A DNA stretch of 64,000 nucleotides from PALSA-1353 sp050012375 (GTDB lineage Bacteria; Planctomycetota; Phycisphaerae; Tepidisphaerales; Tepidisphaeraceae). The translations under genes were made by a program, and so were the position numbers. The stretch spans positions 1 to 64,000 of the forward strand of contig JBEKHH010000017.1 in NCBI GenBank assembly GCA_050012375.1. Direction: 5' to 3'. Of the stretch, positions 30,018 to 38,423 are shown one piece after another. Position 1 is the first letter of the stretch; every line of letters begins with the position of its first letter. Under the pieces are notes generated by a model. That model was not told where the DNA came from, did not search any database, and saw nothing but the letters and a program-made list of their open reading frames with translations.

Positions 30018-33008
30018 GTGAGCATGACTTCCGAGCGATACAAGAAAGTCAAAGAAGTCTTTCTGGCCGTGTGCGAGCATCCCGACGAGGAGCACGACCG
30101 GATCGCCGAGCGTCTTTGCGGCGACGACGCGGAACTCAAAGCGGAGGTGCAGTCCCTGCTGGAATCCCATCGGAATGCCGCCCGAGGCGGGAGCACCGTC
30201 TTTCTTAGCCAGACCGCCGAGCCGAAGAGCGCCACCACCGAGCCGGATCCACCCGCAGGCAGTGACGACATCCAATCGTCCCAGCCCCAGGGTCGAAGCG
30301 ATGCAAAGGCATCGGCCAAAAAGCCGGCTTCGGATACGTCCCACCGATCACGCGGCTCGCACGCCGGCGGCACGGTCCATGGCGACACCGCCAATTTCAC
30401 GGGCAGGGGGCGCTTTGAATCCGGCACGATTTTGGCCGAGCGGTATCGCATCGTGAGCCTCCTGGGGCTGGGCGGGATGGGCGAGGTCTATCGCGCCGAT
30501 GACATCACCCTCGATCAGCCGGTGGCCCTGAAGTTCCTGCCGCCGTCGTATGAATCGAACCCCGCCTGGCTGGAGCGGTTTCATAACGAAGTGCGGCTCT
30601 CACGCCAGGTGACGCATCCCAATGTCTGCCGCGTGTTTGACTTGGGCCAGGTGGAAGGCGAGCAGTTCATCTCGATGGAATTCGTGGATGGGGAGGACCT
30701 GGCATCACTGCTGCGGCGGATCGGGCGCCTGCCGCGGGACAAGGCCGTCCAGATCGCCCGGCAACTCTGCGCCGGCATCGCCGCCGCCCACGACAAGGGC
30801 GTCCTGCACCGCGATTTGAAACCGGCCAACGTCATGCTCGACGGGCGGGGGCAGGTGCGCATCACCGATTTCGGAATTTCCGGCCGCGTGGACAGCGGGC
30901 ACGACGCCACTGCCGGAACGCCCGCATACATGGCCCCCGAACAGTTCACCCAGGGCGACGCCACCGTCCGCAGCGACATCTATTCCCTGGGTCTGGTGCT
31001 GTACGAGATTTTCACGGGGCGCCCGGCGTTTTCGGCTCATTCGATGCCGGAGTATTCCCGCCTCCATCGCAGCACCCCGCCAACGCATCCCTCCACGTTT
31101 GTCGAGGACATGGACCCGCTGGCCGAGCGGGTGATCATGCGTTGCCTGGAGAAAGATCCGAGCAAACGTCCCGGCAGCGCGCTAGCGGTGGCGGCGGCGC
31201 TGCCGGGCGGCGATCCCCTGGCCGCGGCGCTGGCGGCGGGTGAAACGCCCAGCCCCGAGATGGTCGCCGCCGCCGGCGATACCGCCGGCATCAGCACGCT
31301 CCGCGCGGGCGTCCTGCTGGGGCTGGCGCTGCTGGGACTGACGATCGTGGTCGCGCTGGCCGGCCGGGGTTTCCTGCTGCCGCAGGTGCCGGCCAATGTG
31401 CCGCCGGAGGTCTTGGCCGATCGGGCCCGCAGCGTCCTGGTTGCCGCGGGCTATTCGGATTCCATGAGCAATCGCGCCCAGGGCTTTGCGCTGGACGAGC
31501 AATATATCGGTTGGGTCCAGGCCACCGATCACTCGGCGGCGCGCTGGGGCCGTCTTGCCGGGCCTCGGCCGGGAGCGGTCCTGTTCTGGTATCGCGAAAG
31601 CCCGCAGTACATGATCTCCAAGGACGACATCGGCATGGTCACGCTGGATGAGCCTGCCCGCAGCGTCCCGGGGATGCGCACCGTCGTCGTGGATGTGACC
31701 GGCAACCTCAAGGGCCTGGAGATTCTTCCTCGCAACGCCGAATTCCGCCCAGCCACAAGCGGCAACGCCACAGGCCCCAACGCCAGCGGTCCGCCGGCAA
31801 AGGCCGATTTTTCGCCGCTGTTTAAGCTGGCGGATTTGCACCCGGAAGACTTCGTTCCCATCGAATCAACCGCCACGCCGCCCATGTTCGCCGATACCCG
31901 CCTGGCTTGGCGCGGGCATTATCCCGAGCGGCCCAAGGATGAGGTGGACATCGCCGCGGCGTCGTTCCAGGGGCGACCCGTCTTCTTTCAGATCGTCGAG
32001 TCATGGCAGGCCCAGGCGGCCAAAATGGGCATCGAGCCGTCCTCGGACATCCCCATCGGCCGCAACATCATTTTGCAGGCAACGTTGATCCTGGTTGTGA
32101 CCGGCAGTGCGGTGGTGCTGGCCTGGCGGAACATTCGCGCCGGGCGCGGCGATTCCCCCGGCGCCCAAAAACTCGCCGGATTGTTCCTGATCCTCGGGAT
32201 TCTCATCTGGCTGCTCGGCGCCAACCATATCCCCGAACTGTTCTTGGAGATGCGACTCTTCTTCCGCGTGTTCGGCTTCATCCTCGTCCCGGCGGGGATT
32301 GTCTGGATGTTTTACCTGGCGCTGGAGCCGCACGTGCGACGCATCTGGCCCGAAACGGTGATCTCCTGGAGCCGGCTGCTGACCGGCCGGCTGAATGATC
32401 CGCTGGTGGCGTCGCACGTGCTGGTGGGTTTGGTTGTCGCCGCAGCCGTCACGGTCATTGGCGAACTCGCCAATATCGTGCCGATGCACTTCGGCCATGC
32501 CGCGCCGGTGACCAACATTTCACTGCTGGTTCGCTTCATGGCCAAGGAAAATCCCGCCGCCATGTCGCTACGGGCCTTGCTCGAAGCGCTCTACATGGGA
32601 TTGCTTTACCTGCTGTCGCTCGTGCTGTTCCAATTGGTGATCGGCCGACGGTGGATCGCTTCCCTCACCTTTGTTCTTCTCGCCTCGGCGAGCATCGTGT
32701 TGCAACAATGGCAGGATGTCGGCTGGGCGCCGTGCGTGCAATCGCTGCTGGTGACCGGGCTGATTTTGCTGCTGCTGGTGCGGTTCGGACTGGTCGCGAC
32801 GCTGGCGGCCCTTTGGGCCATTTATCTGCTCCGCGACGTTCCCGTGACCGGCGACATGATGGCTTGGTACGCCCGGCAAACGCGCTTCGCCGTGGGTCTG
32901 CTATCGGCGGTGGCGTTGGCGGCGGCGATCGTGGCGACGCGCTCTTCGCGGCACAAAGCCGCGCCGGCCTCCACTCCCCGGCCATCCGGCGCTGGCGTCC
33001 GGGTATAA
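30018..33008 (+). CDS. Membrane Ser/Thr protein kinase with large C-terminal membrane region
   Basis: A 996-residue protein. Residues 1-60 form a short helical region seen in sigma-linked kinases (MTSERYKKVKEVFLAVCEHP). The kinase domain spans about 143-395, with glycine loop LLGLGGMGEVYRA, K172 in VALKF, catalytic HRDLKPAN (D266), DFG at 284-286 and APE. One hydrophobic segment lies near 430-450, then a mixed domain and at least six to eight further membrane segments from about residue 690 to 980, with none of the usual WD40, TPR or PASTA repeats. The membrane part is probably a sensor. The start is GTG at 30018 or ATG at 30024. Confidence 0.9.
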   Translation: MSMTSERYKKVKEVFLAVCEHPDEEHDRIAERLCGDDAELKAEVQSLLESHRNAARGGSTVFLSQTAEPKSATTEPDPPAGSDDIQSSQPQGRSDAKASAKKPASDTSHRSRGSHAGGTVHGDTANFTGRGRFESGTILAERYRIVSLLGLGGMGEVYRADDITLDQPVALKFLPPSYESNPAWLERFHNEVRLSRQVTHPNVCRVFDLGQVEGEQFISMEFVDGEDLASLLRRIGRLPRDKAVQIARQLCAGIAAAHDKGVLHRDLKPANVMLDGRGQVRITDFGISGRVDSGHDATAGTPAYMAPEQFTQGDATVRSDIYSLGLVLYEIFTGRPAFSAHSMPEYSRLHRSTPPTHPSTFVEDMDPLAERVIMRCLEKDPSKRPGSALAVAAALPGGDPLAAALAAGETPSPEMVAAAGDTAGISTLRAGVLLGLALLGLTIVVALAGRGFLLPQVPANVPPEVLADRARSVLVAAGYSDSMSNRAQGFALDEQYIGWVQATDHSAARWGRLAGPRPGAVLFWYRESPQYMISKDDIGMVTLDEPARSVPGMRTVVVDVTGNLKGLEILPRNAEFRPATSGNATGPNASGPPAKADFSPLFKLADLHPEDFVPIESTATPPMFADTRLAWRGHYPERPKDEVDIAAASFQGRPVFFQIVESWQAQAAKMGIEPSSDIPIGRNIILQATLILVVTGSAVVLAWRNIRAGRGDSPGAQKLAGLFLILGILIWLLGANHIPELFLEMRLFFRVFGFILVPAGIVWMFYLALEPHVRRIWPETVISWSRLLTGRLNDPLVASHVLVGLVVAAAVTVIGELANIVPMHFGHAAPVTNISLLVRFMAKENPAAMSLRALLEALYMGLLYLLSLVLFQLVIGRRWIASLTFVLLASASIVLQQWQDVGWAPCVQSLLVTGLILLLLVRFGLVATLAALWAIYLLRDVPVTGDMMAWYARQTRFAVGLLSAVALAAAIVATRSSRHKAAPASTPRPSGAGVRV

Positions 33009-33015
33009 TCCCCCC

Positions 33016-34521
33016 ATGCCCCGCTTCATCGCGGCCATTGACCAGGGCACCACCAGCACGCGCTGCATGATCCTCGACCGCGACGGCCCGGTTGCCTGCG
33101 CTCAGAAGGAACACCGCCAGATTTTTCCCGCACCCGGCCGGGTCGAGCACGATCCCCAGGAAATCCTGAATAGAACCGAGCAGACCATCGGCGAAGCGGT
33201 GGCCATGGCGGGGGCCAAGCGCGGCGACATCGCCGCCGTCGGAATCGCCAATCAACGCGAAACAACCGTCGTCTGGGACCGCAATACCGGCAAGCCGCTC
33301 TGCAACGCCATCGTCTGGCAGGACACGCGCACCAAAGCGATCTGCGACGAACTGGCCGCGGGCGGCGGCGGCGATCGCTTTCGCGCGGTAACGGGTTTGC
33401 CGCTGGCAACCTACTTTTCCGGACCGAAATTGCGGTGGGTCCTGGAAAATGACGCATCCATTCGCCGAGCCGCCAAACGCGGCGACGCCCTCTTCGGCAC
33501 CATCGATTCGTGGCTGATCTGGCATCTTACCGGCGGCGTGCGCGGCGGCCGGCACGTCACCGACGTGACCAACGCCAGCCGAACCATGCTGATGAACCTG
33601 ACAACCCTGCGCTGGGATGACTCCATGATCGAGCATTTCCGCGTCGAAGAGAAAATGTTGCCGCGGATCACCCCTTCGATCGACCCCGAGGGATGGGGAT
33701 GCACCAGCCCCGGCGGAAGCTTCGGCAATTCGATCCCGGTTTGCGGAAATCTCGGCGATCAGCAGGCCGCCCTGTTCGGCCAATGCTGTTTTGAACCGGG
33801 TGAATCGAAGAACACTTACGGCACCGGCTGTTTCCTGCTCCTGAACACGGGCACAACGCCGGTGACATCCAGCCGCGGGCTGATCACGACCGTTGCCTGC
33901 CAGCGCGCCGGCGAAGAAGCGCGATACGCGCTGGAAGGATCGGTCGCCGTGGCCGGCTCGCTGGTCCAATGGCTGCGCGACAACCTGAAAATGATCCAGA
34001 ACTCATCGGAAATCGAATCGCTTGCCGCCGATGTCCCCGACAGCGGCGGCGTCTACATCGTCCCGGCGTTTTCCGGACTCTTCGCGCCCTATTGGCGCAG
34101 CGATGCCCGCGGCATCATTGCGGGTCTGACCGGCTTTTCCAATCGCCATCACCTCGCCCGCGCCGTGCTGGAAGCGGTCGCCTTTCAAACCCGCGACGTC
34201 GTCGAGGCGATGATCGTCGATTCAAACAAGCGGCTGACGCGCATGAAAGTTGACGGCGGCATGACCGCCAACGCGATTCTCATGCAATTCCAGGCCGACT
34301 TGCTTGGCGTGCCGGTCATTCGCAGCAAGGTGCGCGAAACGACGGCTCTGGGCGCGGCTTACGCGGCCGGATTGGCCGTGGGATTCTGGCGCGATCTCGA
34401 CGATTTGCGATCCCAATGGCGTGCCGATCGAACCTGGGAACCCAGCATGTCGCCGGCCGACCGCGATCGCCGCATGGCCGGCTGGCACAAGGCCGTCGAG
34501 CGCGCCATGGGCTGGGAGTAA
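33016..34521 (+). CDS. glpK: Glycerol kinase
   Basis: A 501-residue FGGY-family kinase phosphorylating glycerol to sn-glycerol-3-phosphate. The N-terminal phosphate loop is IAAIDQGTTSTRCMILD. GIANQRETTVVWD and CNAIVWQDTRT are the glycerol-kinase signatures, and the ATP site lies near GTGCFLLLNTG. Length is normal. It begins seven bases after the kinase gene stop, so it may be on the same transcript. No glpF or glpD is near. Confidence 0.95.
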   Translation: MPRFIAAIDQGTTSTRCMILDRDGPVACAQKEHRQIFPAPGRVEHDPQEILNRTEQTIGEAVAMAGAKRGDIAAVGIANQRETTVVWDRNTGKPLCNAIVWQDTRTKAICDELAAGGGGDRFRAVTGLPLATYFSGPKLRWVLENDASIRRAAKRGDALFGTIDSWLIWHLTGGVRGGRHVTDVTNASRTMLMNLTTLRWDDSMIEHFRVEEKMLPRITPSIDPEGWGCTSPGGSFGNSIPVCGNLGDQQAALFGQCCFEPGESKNTYGTGCFLLLNTGTTPVTSSRGLITTVACQRAGEEARYALEGSVAVAGSLVQWLRDNLKMIQNSSEIESLAADVPDSGGVYIVPAFSGLFAPYWRSDARGIIAGLTGFSNRHHLARAVLEAVAFQTRDVVEAMIVDSNKRLTRMKVDGGMTANAILMQFQADLLGVPVIRSKVRETTALGAAYAAGLAVGFWRDLDDLRSQWRADRTWEPSMSPADRDRRMAGWHKAVERAMGWE

Positions 34522-34572
34522 GCGGCAGGGTGTGAGCCCCGGCGCACCCGATACGCATCGGGTATGGGGTGT

Positions 34573-34697
34573 AACGCTCGTTCTTGGCTCGGGGAACGAT
34601 TGCCTATTGCCTATTGCCTATTGAATTACACTGTGTCGGTCTTTCAATAGGCAATTGGCAATTGGAATTGCGGCAACCGGAGCCAAGAACAAGCGTC
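34573..34697. repeat. Nested inverted repeat with attgcct 7-bp core
   Basis: The outer arms are aacgctcgttcttggctc (34573-34590) and gagccaagaacaagcgt (34680-34696), matching at 16 of 17 positions. Inside is a second hairpin made of attgcct units (34599-34621) facing caataggcaattggcaattg (34645-34664). A separate acccgat/atcgggt hairpin at about 34548-34565 may terminate glpK. The whole 34522-34730 gap holds only these structures. Confidence 0.8.
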
Positions 34698-34730
34698 ATG
34701 CCCCTGCTATCCCCGTCGGCATCCTTTTTG

Positions 34731-34759
34731 TTGAATTTCATCCGAAACGGACTTACACT
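34731..34759 (+). promoter_or_regulatory. Promoter of thrS leader
   Basis: TTGAAT at 34731-34736 and TACACT at 34754-34759 are spaced by 17 bases. The transcript would begin at about 34766, two or three bases before the leader-peptide ATG, giving an almost leaderless start and explaining the absence of a Shine-Dalgarno site. Confidence 0.55.
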
Positions 34760-34767
34760 TCCGAGCC

Positions 34768-34827
34768 ATGGGCCTTGATCGGTTGAGCACGTTCACCACC
34801 ACGACGACGGGGGCCGCCGGGTGGTGA
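34768..34827 (+). CDS. Threonine-rich leader peptide of thrS attenuator
   Basis: A 19-codon frame MGLDRLSTFTTTTTGAAGW ends at TGA (34825-34827). Six of the seven codons 8-14 are threonine (ACG, then ACC ACC ACG ACG ACG after a Phe codon). It lies between a promoter and a terminator hairpin, just upstream of threonyl-tRNA synthetase. The threonine codons sit in one arm of a 9-bp stem (ttcaccacc 34792-34800 with ggtggtgaa 34820-34828), as in classical amino-acid attenuators, where ribosome stalling on uncharged tRNA changes the fold. It is too short to be picked up by ORF length alone. The function is inferred from this architecture. Confidence 0.8.
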   Translation: MGLDRLSTFTTTTTGAAGW

Positions 34828-34855
34828 ATCGCGCCTCTTTCCGTTGCGATTGACG

Positions 34856-34888
34856 CCGCCTGGTTGATTGCCAGGCGGTTTTCCTTTT
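34856..34888 (+). terminator. Attenuator terminator before thrS
   Basis: Stem ccgcctgg (34856-34863) and ccaggcgg (34871-34878), loop ttgattg, then ttttcctttt. It ends 13 bases before the thrS ATG, so it can only be regulatory. An alternative small stem aatcgc / gcgatt (34827-34832 with 34846-34851) lies between it and the pause hairpin; the exact antiterminator pairing was not resolved by eye. Confidence 0.85.
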
Positions 34889-34901
34889 AATCTGGCGAAC
34901 T

Positions 34902-36917
34902 ATGTCAGTCATCAAACTACCCGACGGCAGCCGAAAGGAAATCCCCGACGGCAGCACCGCCATGCAATTGGCCGAGTCTATCGGAAAGGGATTGGCCAAA
35001 GCGGCCGTCGCCGCCAAGGTGGACGCCAAGCTGGTTGATCTGTCCTCCACGCTCAGCGGCGAGCATGAGGTGAGCATCGTCACCGAAAGAGACGCCGACG
35101 CCCTGTACGTCATGCGGCACAGCGCCGCGCACGTCCTGGCGCAGGCCCTGCGACACCTCTATGGCGAATCGGTTCAATACACCATCGGGCCGGTGATCGA
35201 AAACGGGTTCTTCTATGACTTCGAATTACCGCCCGGGTTTTCGGCGGATGATTTGCCCAAGGTCGAGCAAGAGATGCAGAAGTTGATCGATGCCAATCTG
35301 CCGTTTTCGCGCGAGGAGGTTGACCCGCCCAAGGCCAAGCAGATTCTTCACACCCAAAACCAACGATTCAAGGACGAGATTATCGACGAACTGGCGCGGG
35401 CGGGTGAGAAGACGGTGTCGATCTATCGACAGGGGGATTTCACCGATCTGTGCAGGGGGCCGCATGTGCCGGCCACGGGAAAGATCAAGGCGTTCAAGCT
35501 GATGAGCGTTGCCGGGGCCTATTGGCGCGGCGATAGCAATCGCGAGCAGCTCACCCGCGTTTATGGGACAGCCTTTTTCGACAAGAAGGAGTTGGAGAAT
35601 CATCTGAAGCTGCTGGAAGAAGCCAAGAAGCGCGATCATCGCACGCTGGGCAAGCAATTGAGTTTGTTCACGATTGACCCGCTGGTGGGCAGCGGCCTGA
35701 TCCTGTGGATGCCCAAAGGCGCGGTGCTGCGTTATCAGCTTGAATGTTTTATTCGAGAAGAGCTGACCCGCCGGGGATACCAGCAGGTCTATACGCCGCA
35801 CGTGGGAAACATCGAGCTTTACAAAAAAAGCGGGCACTATCCCTATTACCGCGAAAGCCAATTCCCCCCGATTCACATGGCCGAGCGCACCGCGCCGGTC
35901 GCCGGAGCGGGGCAGCCTGCCGAGTTAAGCCGGCAGGTCCCCCCCGATACCGAGGAATATCTCCTCAAGCCGATGAACTGTCCGCATCACATTCAAATCT
36001 TCGCCGCCGAGCCCAAAAGCTACCGCGACCTTCCCGTTCGCCTCGCGGAATTCGGCACGGTCTATCGATATGAAGACAGCGGGGAATTGAACGGCCTAAC
36101 GCGCGTCCGCGGCTTTACGCAGGATGATGCCCACCTGTTCTGCACGCCCGAGCAGGTCGAGCAGGAGTTCCGCAGCACGCTCGATCTGGTCCAATTCGTC
36201 TTCCGGTCGCTGGAGTTTCGCGATGTGGAAGTGCGGCTCAGCCTGCGCGATCCCGCCAGCTCCAAATTCGCCGGCGAGGGGAAACTGTGGGATTTGGCCG
36301 AGGCGCAATTGGCCAAGGTGCTGACCGAGATGAAACTGAACTATGTGACGGCCAAGGGCGAAGCGGCGTTCTACGGCCCCAAGGTCGATTTTATCGTCCG
36401 GGACGTCCTGGGCCGCAAATGGCAACTCGGCACCGTGCAGCTCGATTACGTCCTGCCGGAACGCTTCGGCCTGGAATACGTCGGCCCCGATGGCCGGAAG
36501 CACCGGCCGGTGATGATTCACCGCGCCCCATTCGGATCCATGGAACGGTTCACGGGGATCCTCATCGAACATTTTGGCGGTGCGTTCCCCCTATGGCTGG
36601 CGCCCGTGCAGGTGGCGGTCCTGACCATCAGCGAGAGGTTTAACGCCTATGCCGATGAAGTGGTGCAGTCCCTGAAAGAGGCGGGATTGCGAGTGGAAGC
36701 GGACCTTGGCGCGGACAAAATCGGAGCCAAGATTCGCCAGGCCACTCTCCAAAAGCTGCCGTACATGCTGATCCTCGGCGAGAAGGAGGTGCAGGGGAAA
36801 CAGGTGGCTGTACGCACGCGCGCGGGGGCGGACCTTGGCCAGATGCCGCTTACCGAGTTCATCGAACGCTGCCAGCAGGAAATTGCTTTGCGCGGGGCGG
36901 CCAAGGCGGGGGGCTGA
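34902..36917 (+). CDS. thrS: Threonyl-tRNA synthetase
   Basis: A 671-residue class II synthetase. Domain order is an N-terminal TGS domain (1-60), an editing domain with zinc-type histidines HSAAH (73-77), a catalytic core with LKPMNCPHH near 358-363 and VRGFTQDDAHLF, motif 3 HRAPFGSMERFTGILIEH, and a C-terminal anticodon-binding domain ending near 650. A glycine/alanine-rich insertion (RTAPVAGAGQPAELSRQVPP, about residues 328-347) enlarges the core slightly. Expression is probably controlled by the threonine leader and terminator just upstream. Confidence 0.97.
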   Translation: MSVIKLPDGSRKEIPDGSTAMQLAESIGKGLAKAAVAAKVDAKLVDLSSTLSGEHEVSIVTERDADALYVMRHSAAHVLAQALRHLYGESVQYTIGPVIENGFFYDFELPPGFSADDLPKVEQEMQKLIDANLPFSREEVDPPKAKQILHTQNQRFKDEIIDELARAGEKTVSIYRQGDFTDLCRGPHVPATGKIKAFKLMSVAGAYWRGDSNREQLTRVYGTAFFDKKELENHLKLLEEAKKRDHRTLGKQLSLFTIDPLVGSGLILWMPKGAVLRYQLECFIREELTRRGYQQVYTPHVGNIELYKKSGHYPYYRESQFPPIHMAERTAPVAGAGQPAELSRQVPPDTEEYLLKPMNCPHHIQIFAAEPKSYRDLPVRLAEFGTVYRYEDSGELNGLTRVRGFTQDDAHLFCTPEQVEQEFRSTLDLVQFVFRSLEFRDVEVRLSLRDPASSKFAGEGKLWDLAEAQLAKVLTEMKLNYVTAKGEAAFYGPKVDFIVRDVLGRKWQLGTVQLDYVLPERFGLEYVGPDGRKHRPVMIHRAPFGSMERFTGILIEHFGGAFPLWLAPVQVAVLTISERFNAYADEVVQSLKEAGLRVEADLGADKIGAKIRQATLQKLPYMLILGEKEVQGKQVAVRTRAGADLGQMPLTEFIERCQQEIALRGAAKAGG

Positions 36918-37030
36918 AACTCCCGGGCAATCGCATCTTCCCCCTCGCCCCGGTACGCCGGGGAGAGGGTTGGGGTGAGGGGATTGGAAGTCAACATGCG
37001 ATCGCCCTGGCTGAAATTCCCGGATTCTCC

Positions 37031-37059
37031 TTGAAAAAACAAACGGGATTGCCGATAAT
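37031..37059 (+). promoter_or_regulatory. Promoter of infC operon
   Basis: TTGAAA (37031-37036) and GATAAT (37054-37059) are spaced by 17 bases. The predicted start near 37066 leaves about 220 bases of untranslated leader before infC, opening with a perfect 8-bp hairpin tggatgcc / ggcatcca (37067-37089). Such a leader could hold an L20- or IF3-dependent control site. Upstream, 36918-37030 contains only a gccccgg/ccgggg-type hairpin. Confidence 0.55.
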
Positions 37060-37287
37060 TACGCGTTGGATGCCCTAATTTGGCATCCAGGAAGACCGAA
37101 ACGGCATAGTATTGATGTGGAGTGACACCACGGATAAGCACCGAATGATGCGCCTGACGCCGAGCCTTTGACGGGTTTGTGCGGGCGCAATTCGGTCGGG
37201 TCTGTGGTTTGTTTTTTTGCAAGGATACAACAGCCGAGATCCGGGGCAGGTGTCCCGGCGGCCGAAGTGGTTTTTTGGAGGATCGTT

Positions 37288-37977
37288 ATTTCTACGAATT
37301 TTCGCCACAACGAGCAGATCCGCATTTCGCCGATTTTTTTGATCGATGATAAAGACGAAAAGGTCGGCAGCACTTCCACCTCTGAAGCTTTGCGAATGGC
37401 CCGCGAAGCCGGGCTCGATTTGGTGGAAGTTGCCCCCACCGCACGCCCGCCGGTCTGTAAGATCATGGACTACGGCAAGTGGCGCTACCAACAACAAAAG
37501 AAAGTAGACAAATCCCGCGCCAGCGTTCGCGGCGGACAGCTCAAGGAGCTGAAGCTCAAGACCGTCAAGATCGGCGATCACGATCTGATGATCAAGATCA
37601 ACCACGCCCGCGAGTTTCTCAAAGAGGGAAACAAGGTTCAGTTCACGCTTCAGTTCAAGGGTCGCGAAATGGCCCATCAGGAATTGGGGCGGGACATCTT
37701 CACCCGCATCAAAACCGAACTGTTCATGGTTAGCAAGATCGAACGCGACAGCAAGATGGAGGGCCGGCGAATGACCCTGGTCTTGCAGCCCGACCACAAG
37801 CAGCCCGGCGCCAAGCCGCCCACGGCCTCGGCCGGCCACCAAAGCGGACCATTCTCAGCCGGAAGCGGCTTGAACATTCCCCGTCCCCCGGCGGCTGCAC
37901 AACCCCCCGCGGCGCCCGCATCGCCCGCGACCGTGGCAGCGCCCGCGGCAAACGCCGCCCAAACCGTCGGACGGTAG
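37288..37977 (+). CDS. infC: Translation initiation factor IF-3 with AUU start
   Basis: A 229-residue IF-3, read from ATT at 37288 as MSTNFRHNEQIRISPIFLID. GGAGG ends six bases before this codon, and no ATG/GTG/TTG fits the expected N-terminus. The N-domain (to about residue 80) and C-domain (ELKLKTVKIGDHDLMIKI, VQFTLQFKGREM) are complete. In enterobacteria infC also starts with AUU, which IF-3 itself discriminates against, giving autorepression; the same is inferred here. After about residue 170 there is an added tail rich in Pro and Ala (PPAAPASPATVAAPAANAAQ) of unknown role. First gene of infC-rpmI-rplT. Confidence 0.93.
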   Translation: MSTNFRHNEQIRISPIFLIDDKDEKVGSTSTSEALRMAREAGLDLVEVAPTARPPVCKIMDYGKWRYQQQKKVDKSRASVRGGQLKELKLKTVKIGDHDLMIKINHAREFLKEGNKVQFTLQFKGREMAHQELGRDIFTRIKTELFMVSKIERDSKMEGRRMTLVLQPDHKQPGAKPPTASAGHQSGPFSAGSGLNIPRPPAAAQPPAAPASPATVAAPAANAAQTVGR

Positions 37978-37982
37978 GGGGA

Positions 37983-38037
37983 TTGCCAATAGCCTATTGC
38001 CTATTGCTGCAATCCGGTAATCTTCAATAGGCAATAG
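37983..38037. repeat. attgcct 7-bp hairpin between infC and rpmI
   Basis: ctattgcctattg (37994-38006) and caataggcaatag (38025-38037) form a perfect 13-bp stem, with extra attgccN units on the left. It begins five bases after the infC stop and lies inside a ribosomal-protein operon, where it would separate infC from rpmI-rplT on the mRNA. Confidence 0.8.
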
Positions 38038-38117
38038 ATCTTCTCCCGTTGGACAGCGCCGCGGCAGTCTGCTATATTTCCCGCCCCTCTTGCCGGAGGT
38101 TTTTTTGAAGGGATCTC

Positions 38118-38420
38118 ATGGCTTACAAATTCAAGCCAAATAAGAGCGTCGCCAAGCGCCTGCGGCTGACCCGGACGGGAAAGCTGAAGCGAAATCATTC
38201 CTTCCACACGCACCTGATGAGTTCCCGGCCTGCCTCCAAGCGCCGGAAATTGCGCCGCCCCGCGATCCTGTTTGAAGGGCACGCAAGGAACATGCGAAAG
38301 CTCATGGGCGTATCGGGAATCCATCCCAACAAAATCCGGCACGAGCGCGAGTTGGCCGCCAAGACCGAAGCCGCCAAGACCGCAGCCGCCGAGACCGGCG
38401 CCGCCGAGAAAGGGAAATAA
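38118..38420 (+). CDS. rpmI: Ribosomal protein bL35 with C-terminal extension
   Basis: A 100-residue bL35. The core MAYKFKPNKSVAKRLRLTRTGKLKR to about residue 65 matches the usual 64-66-residue protein, including HTHLMSSRPASKRRKLRR. A lysine/alanine-rich tail (ELAAKTEAAKTAAAETGAAE) adds about 30 residues. rplT starts three bases after its stop. Large-subunit component. Confidence 0.93.
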   Translation: MAYKFKPNKSVAKRLRLTRTGKLKRNHSFHTHLMSSRPASKRRKLRRPAILFEGHARNMRKLMGVSGIHPNKIRHERELAAKTEAAKTAAAETGAAEKGK

Positions 38421-38423
38421 GTC

